DNA of 9,590 nucleotides. It comes from Flavobacteriales bacterium. GTDB lineage: Bacteria; Bacteroidota; Bacteroidia; Flavobacteriales_D; Crocinitomicaceae. The number at the start of each line of letters is the position of its first letter. Position 1 is the stretch's first letter. Made by a program: the position numbers and the translations under genes. Of the stretch, positions 6,762-9,590 are shown one piece after another. Below the pieces are notes generated by a model. The model was not told the origin of the DNA. It worked only from the letters and a program-made list of their open reading frames with translations, and made no database searches. The stretch spans positions 1-9,590 of the forward strand of contig CANHBA010000079.1 in the NCBI GenBank assembly GCA_947458985.1, read 5' to 3'.

Positions 6762-6774
6762 GACGTAAGCCTAA

Positions 6775-8082
6775 TTACGATGCAAAGTTAGTAAGAATGT
6801 CGCATTTCATGAGGCCATCGCGGTCAATTTCTGTCAATTGGACGGAAACAATTTGATTGATCAGGCGCGCATCGTAAGGCGTCTTTACTTTCACGTAATT
6901 TTCGGTGAAGCCATAGAGCAGGCCTTCGTTTTCTTCTTGCTCGAAAAGCACGGTTTTGTTTTTGCCAACTTGTGTTTGATAGAAAGCTTGTTTTTTGCGG
7001 TCCGACAACAAGTGGAGTATTTTGCTGCGTTCGCGTCGGGTTTCCATCGGTACTTTTGTGCCTAGTTTCGGTGCACCAGTGTTGGCGCGTTCCGAATAGG
7101 TAAAGACGTGCAGGTATGAAATATCGAGGTCTTTGAGAAAGTTGACGGTTGTGAGGAAATCTTCGTCGGTTTCGCCTGGGAAGCCCACAATGACATCTAC
7201 ACCGATACAGGTGTCGGGATTGATTGTTTTGATTTGCTGAACGCGTTCGGCATAAAGCCCGCTTAGGTATTTGCGGCGCATTTTTTCGAGGATCTGATCT
7301 GATCCGCTTTGTAAAGGAATGTGGAAGTGCGGTACAAAACGCTTGGCTTCTTGCAAGCAAAAATCAATGATTTCATTAGAGAGTAAATTGGGTTCTATCG
7401 AAGAAATCCGAAAACGCTCAATGCCCTCCACTTCATCTAATGCCTTGGTGAGTGCAAAGAAGTTTTCTTCGCTGCCTTGACCAAAATCGCCGATGTTGAC
7501 GCCGGTGAGCACCACTTCTTTTACTTCCGTTTGGGCTATCTTTTGCGCTTCTTGAATGGTTTGTGCCAGGCTAGCGTTGCGGCTTTTACCACGGGCCAAA
7601 GGAATGGTGCAAAAGGTGCAGAAATAATCGCAGCCATCTTGAACCTTCAAAAAAGAACGGGTGCGGTCTCCAAAGGAGTGCGACGGAATAAAGTCGTGGG
7701 TGTGCTTGATGTTGTCATGAACCACCTTTACTTCGCTTTTCTTTTCTAGATGAGCCAGTACATTGAACTTTTCGTTGGCGCCTAAAACGAGGTCTACGCC
7801 AGGTATCTGGCTGATTTCTTCGGGTTTGAGCTGCGCATAGCAACCCAAAATGATCACCATAGATTCGGGCGATATTTTTTTGGCTCGCTTGACAAGTTGT
7901 TTGCATTTTTTGTCAGCGTTTTCGGTTACCGAACAAGTATTGATCACAAAGATGTCTGGGTTGTCTTCGAAATCGACTTTGGCAAAACCACCGTCTTCAA
8001 AGAGCCGCGCTATGGTAGAGGTCTCGGAAAAATTGAGTTTGCACCCCAGCGTATAAAAAGCAACACGTTCGAACTGATTCAT
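6775..8082 (-). CDS. mtaB: tRNA N6-threonylcarbamoyladenosine(37) methylthiotransferase
   Basis: MtaB adds a methylthio group to t6A37 of ANN-decoding tRNAs, using two [4Fe-4S] clusters and SAM. The 435-residue protein has all three domains. The N-terminal MTTase domain has cluster cysteines Cys14 (LGCKLN), Cys50 (NTCSVTE) and Cys81 (LGCYAQ). The radical-SAM domain has the CxxxCxxC motif at Cys151, Cys155 and Cys158 (DGCDYFCTFCTIP), followed by LARGKSR. A C-terminal TRAM domain covers about 370-433. CKLN, RGKSR and the length favour MtaB over MiaB or RimO. The ATG at 8082 gives the normal N-terminus and is only 5 nt beyond a strong promoter-like element, so the transcript may be nearly leaderless. 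It heads the nine-gene minus-strand run. Confidence 0.93.
   Translation of the reverse strand: MNQFERVAFYTLGCKLNFSETSTIARLFEDGGFAKVDFEDNPDIFVINTCSVTENADKKCKQLVKRAKKISPESMVIILGCYAQLKPEEISQIPGVDLVLGANEKFNVLAHLEKKSEVKVVHDNIKHTHDFIPSHSFGDRTRSFLKVQDGCDYFCTFCTIPLARGKSRNASLAQTIQEAQKIAQTEVKEVVLTGVNIGDFGQGSEENFFALTKALDEVEGIERFRISSIEPNLLSNEIIDFCLQEAKRFVPHFHIPLQSGSDQILEKMRRKYLSGLYAERVQQIKTINPDTCIGVDVIVGFPGETDEDFLTTVNFLKDLDISYLHVFTYSERANTGAPKLGTKVPMETRRERSKILHLLSDRKKQAFYQTQVGKNKTVLFEQEENEGLLYGFTENYVKVKTPYDARLINQIVSVQLTEIDRDGLMKCDILTNFAS
6783..6790 (-). promoter_or_regulatory. TAACTTTG element before the pterin synthase gene
   Basis: The minus strand reads TAACTTTGCATC over 6790-6779, with TAACTTTG (6790-6783) a full match to the -7 consensus. 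The same 12-mer occurs on the plus strand before lhgO. It lies in the last codons of mtaB and just past its stop, 21 nt before the ATG at 6761. I see no matching TTTG at the -33 distance, so this is a candidate only. Confidence 0.4.
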
Positions 8083-8085
8083 CGC

Positions 8086-8114
8086 TGCAAAAGTACAAAA
8101 TCCTTAACTTTGCA
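8086..8114. repeat. Imperfect inverted repeat spanning the mtaB/lhgO divergent promoters
   Basis: TGCAAAAGT (8086-8094) and ACTTTGCA (8107-8114) are reverse complements apart from one extra A, with a 12-nt centre. The symmetry mostly reflects two opposed TAnnTTTGCA elements facing away from each other, and need not be a protein operator. Confidence 0.5.
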
Positions 8115-8119
8115 TCAAA
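8088..8119 (-). promoter_or_regulatory. mtaB: Promoter of mtaB and the minus-strand run
   Basis: The minus strand carries TTTG (8119-8116), exactly 20 nt of spacer, then TACTTTTG (8095-8088). Both match the Bacteroidota consensus at all specified positions, making this the best promoter in the window. Only five bases separate it from the mtaB ATG, so the start site should fall on or next to the start codon. Confidence 0.7.
8105..8112 (+). promoter_or_regulatory. lhgO: TAACTTTG -7 element of lhgO
   Basis: TAACTTTG is a full match to TAnnTTTG, and predicts transcription near 8117-8118 and a leader of about 10 nt. The -33 position would fall around 8081-8084, on the mtaB start codon, and shows no TTTG. 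The 12-mer TAACTTTGCATC (8105-8116) recurs at 6790-6779 on the minus strand. Confidence 0.55.
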
Positions 8120-8127
8120 CTAATGTT

Positions 8128-9336
8128 ATGAAGTACGATATCGCTGTAATTGGAGGAGGAATAGTTGGCGCGGCCACTTTTTATAAACTACAAAGAAAAT
8201 TCCCTGACCTCAGCATCGTACTCTTTGAAAAAGAGGCATTATTGGCCGATCACCAAACGGGCAACAATTCTGGCGTCATCCACTCTGGCCTCTACTACAA
8301 GCCAGGTTCTTTAAAGGCGCGCAATTGCATTCAAGGCCGCAAAGAACTCGTGCAATTTGCCAAAGAACACAACATCGCTCACGACGTCTGCGGAAAAGTA
8401 GTTGTGGCAACCGATGCTTCTGAGCTTCCTAACATGGACAAAATCTTCAATACAGGTCTAGAAAACGGCATTGAAGGCATCGAAAAAATTACGGCTGCGC
8501 AGGTCAACGAAATAGAACCCCACGTCAAGAGCATTGGCGGCATTTGGGTTCCGGTAACCGGCATCATCGATTTTAGAGGCGCGACCCAAAAAATGGTAGA
8601 GCTGGCGCTAGCTGCGAATCCGCAAAGTGCCATGCATTTGAACTGTGAGGTACAAGGTATCGAAAAAGGGGAGGCCGCTAGCACAATCTTTACGAGTAAA
8701 GGCAAATTTGAGGCACGTTACCTCGTTTTTTGTGCAGGTTTACAGGCCGACCGCCTGGCGCGCAAAGACGGCGTAGACCTCAAAGAGCAAGTCGTTGGTT
8801 TCCGTGGAGACTACTACGAACTCACGCCTGAGGCGCGCCACAAAGTAAAAAACCTCATTTATCCGGTTCCAAACCCTGATTTCCCTTTCCTTGGCGTGCA
8901 CTTTACGCGCATGACCAACGGCGAAATCGAATGCGGGCCCAATGCAGTGTTTACCTTCAAGCGCGAAGGTTATGGCAAAACCGACTTCTCCTTACGCGAT
9001 ACCTACGACGCCCTCACTTACAAAGGTACTTGGAAACTTTTCTTTAACAATATGTCTTTTGGCATCAATGAATACCGCCGCGCATTTTCAAAGAAACTTT
9101 TCTTAAAGACACTTCAGCGCATGATTCCATCGCTTACTATGGAAGATATCCATCCGGGGCGTTCTGGCGTGAGAGCGCTGCTTTTAGCCGAAGATGGCGA
9201 CACCCGCGACGACTTCCGCATCGAATACCACGGCAATTCTATTCACGTCCTCAATGCGCCTTCGCCAGCGGCAACAGCATCTTTAGCAATTGGTGAATAC
9301 ATCGCGGTGGAAGCGCAGAAGCACTTTAATTTGTAG
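8128..9336 (+). CDS. lhgO: L-2-hydroxyglutarate oxidase/dehydrogenase (FAD-dependent)
   Basis: LhgO oxidises L-2-hydroxyglutarate to 2-oxoglutarate using FAD, passing electrons to oxygen or the quinone pool. It removes a by-product of malate and lactate dehydrogenases, and may also serve lysine/glutarate breakdown. The 402-residue product starts with the FAD-binding GGGIVG (9-14) and an acidic Glu34 ending the second strand (IVLFEKE). The family signature HQTGNNSGVIHSGLYY (42-57) follows, then KPGSLKARNC. GRSGVRA begins at about 344 and NAPSPAATAS at about 376. It diverges from mtaB with 45 bp between starts. The frame is open for 77 codons upstream, but that stretch is antisense to mtaB and lies before the promoter element; the ATG at 8128 gives the usual N-terminus. 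No other genes of glutarate metabolism are visible. Confidence 0.93.
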   Translation: MKYDIAVIGGGIVGAATFYKLQRKFPDLSIVLFEKEALLADHQTGNNSGVIHSGLYYKPGSLKARNCIQGRKELVQFAKEHNIAHDVCGKVVVATDASELPNMDKIFNTGLENGIEGIEKITAAQVNEIEPHVKSIGGIWVPVTGIIDFRGATQKMVELALAANPQSAMHLNCEVQGIEKGEAASTIFTSKGKFEARYLVFCAGLQADRLARKDGVDLKEQVVGFRGDYYELTPEARHKVKNLIYPVPNPDFPFLGVHFTRMTNGEIECGPNAVFTFKREGYGKTDFSLRDTYDALTYKGTWKLFFNNMSFGINEYRRAFSKKLFLKTLQRMIPSLTMEDIHPGRSGVRALLLAEDGDTRDDFRIEYHGNSIHVLNAPSPAATASLAIGEYIAVEAQKHFNL

Positions 9337-9359
9337 GGAACTTATTTTTATAGGTACCC

Positions 9360-9590
9360 TTACTGCCTACCCAAATTGCCAGCTTTCCAATCCTGGATAA
9401 GCTTTGACCACGCATACGGATTGAGCAAGTTGTTCTGCGGTAGCTGCCCGTTGGTATAGATTTTTGTGTTTTGCTGTTTGGTGAGTGCGCCATAGGCAAG
9501 CGATGGGTCTGCATCCAAGCGAGCAGCTACAAAAGCCAAAGATTCACCGCTGAGTTCGCGCTGTGCGCGGCGAATGTCGTCTTCGTATGG
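9360..9590 (-). CDS. Unidentified protein, C-terminal 76 residues (partial)
   Basis: Reading the minus strand from the right edge, one frame is open for 76 codons to a TAA at 9362-9360. The visible part starts PYEDDIRRAQRELSG, continues with AARLDADPSLAYGALTK and YTNGQLPQNNLLNPYAW, and ends WKAGNLGRQ. The first part looks helical and charged; the later part is rich in Asn, Gln, Pro and Tyr. I see no transmembrane segment and do not recognise the family. An overlapping 62-codon frame on the same strand (9326-9514) gives a basic, low-complexity product and would run into lhgO, so I prefer the long frame. Its stop is 23 nt from the convergent lhgO stop. Confidence 0.65.
   Translation of the reverse strand, partial: PYEDDIRRAQRELSGESLAFVAARLDADPSLAYGALTKQQNTKIYTNGQLPQNNLLNPYAWSKLIQDWKAGNLGRQ

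Noticed and set aside
6367..6768. 133-codon open frame antisense to the pterin synthase gene
   Set aside because: The opposite strand encodes all catalytic residues of a known enzyme. The antisense product is Ser/Leu/Trp rich and matches nothing recognisable.
6824..7360. 178-codon same-strand frame inside mtaB
   Set aside because: It is an alternative frame of the radical-SAM and TRAM coding region, with a very Arg/Thr/Asn-rich product typical of frame shadows.
7897..8127. In-frame upstream extension of lhgO (77 codons)
   Set aside because: It is antisense to the conserved N-terminus of mtaB, adds nothing resembling the family, and lies upstream of the TAACTTTG element. LhgO proteins start right before the FAD-binding GGGIVG.
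9336..9359. Possible hairpin GGGAAC...GTACCC between lhgO and the right-edge gene
   Set aside because: It has only six pairs with one mismatch, a 12-nt loop and no T-run after it, so it is too weak to call a terminator.
9326..9514. 62-codon minus-strand frame at the right edge
   Set aside because: It overlaps the lhgO 3' end, is highly basic and low in complexity, and competes with a longer open frame (9360-9590) that looks more like protein.
1..9590. Search for mobile elements, CRISPR, tRNA/rRNA, riboswitches or defence systems
   Set aside because: I saw no transposase, integrase, direct-repeat array, tRNA-like cloverleaf or known riboswitch core by eye. The genes are core functions with uniform context. 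Covariance-model and profile searches could not be run here.

Overview
The window looks like a chromosomal segment of a Bacteroidota bacterium (Flavobacteriia/Saprospiria-like; I cannot place it more precisely). The evidence is the rpsF-rpsR-rplI order with no ssb/priB gene, promoter-like elements matching the Bacteroidota consensus (TTTG, about 20 nt, TAnnTTTG), an almost complete lack of Shine-Dalgarno sequences before the genes, and a GH3-family protein of the type common in this phylum. It reads as core chromosome. I see no insertion sequence, phage, CRISPR array, tRNA or rRNA.

Layout. Positions 1-819 (+): the last codons of rpsF (bS6), then rpsR (bS18) and rplI (bL9), with 30-nt gaps. 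A strong, apparently bidirectional hairpin terminator (841-869) separates them from a convergent run of nine genes on the minus strand. In order of transcription (right to left) these are mtaB (tRNA methylthiotransferase), a 6-pyruvoyl-tetrahydropterin-synthase-type enzyme, folE (GTP cyclohydrolase I), a Bax inhibitor-1/YccA membrane protein, a 32-residue single-span membrane protein, a GH3-family adenylating enzyme, a secreted protein of unknown function, a deoxynucleoside kinase, and hldD (ADP-heptose epimerase). Gaps are short, including one 4-bp ATGA overlap, but TAnnTTTG-like elements before mtaB, the pterin gene, the 32-aa ORF and the kinase suggest several transcription units. To the right, lhgO (L-2-hydroxyglutarate oxidase, +) diverges from mtaB across a 45-bp spacer carrying back-to-back promoter elements. 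A minus-strand gene entering from the right edge (9360-9590) shows only its last 76 residues and was not identified.

Functional reading. The best-supported biochemical link is folE plus the adjacent pterin synthase, which catalyse consecutive steps from GTP to a pterin; the Cys-x5-His-Gly-His spacing in the latter resembles biopterin-type enzymes more than QueD. The other genes are housekeeping (translation, tRNA modification, nucleotide salvage, LPS heptose) and share no evident pathway. I found no convincing undescribed defence, mobile or biosynthetic system. The least-understood items are the 32-aa membrane protein, the secreted protein coupled to the GH3 gene, and the unidentified right-edge protein.
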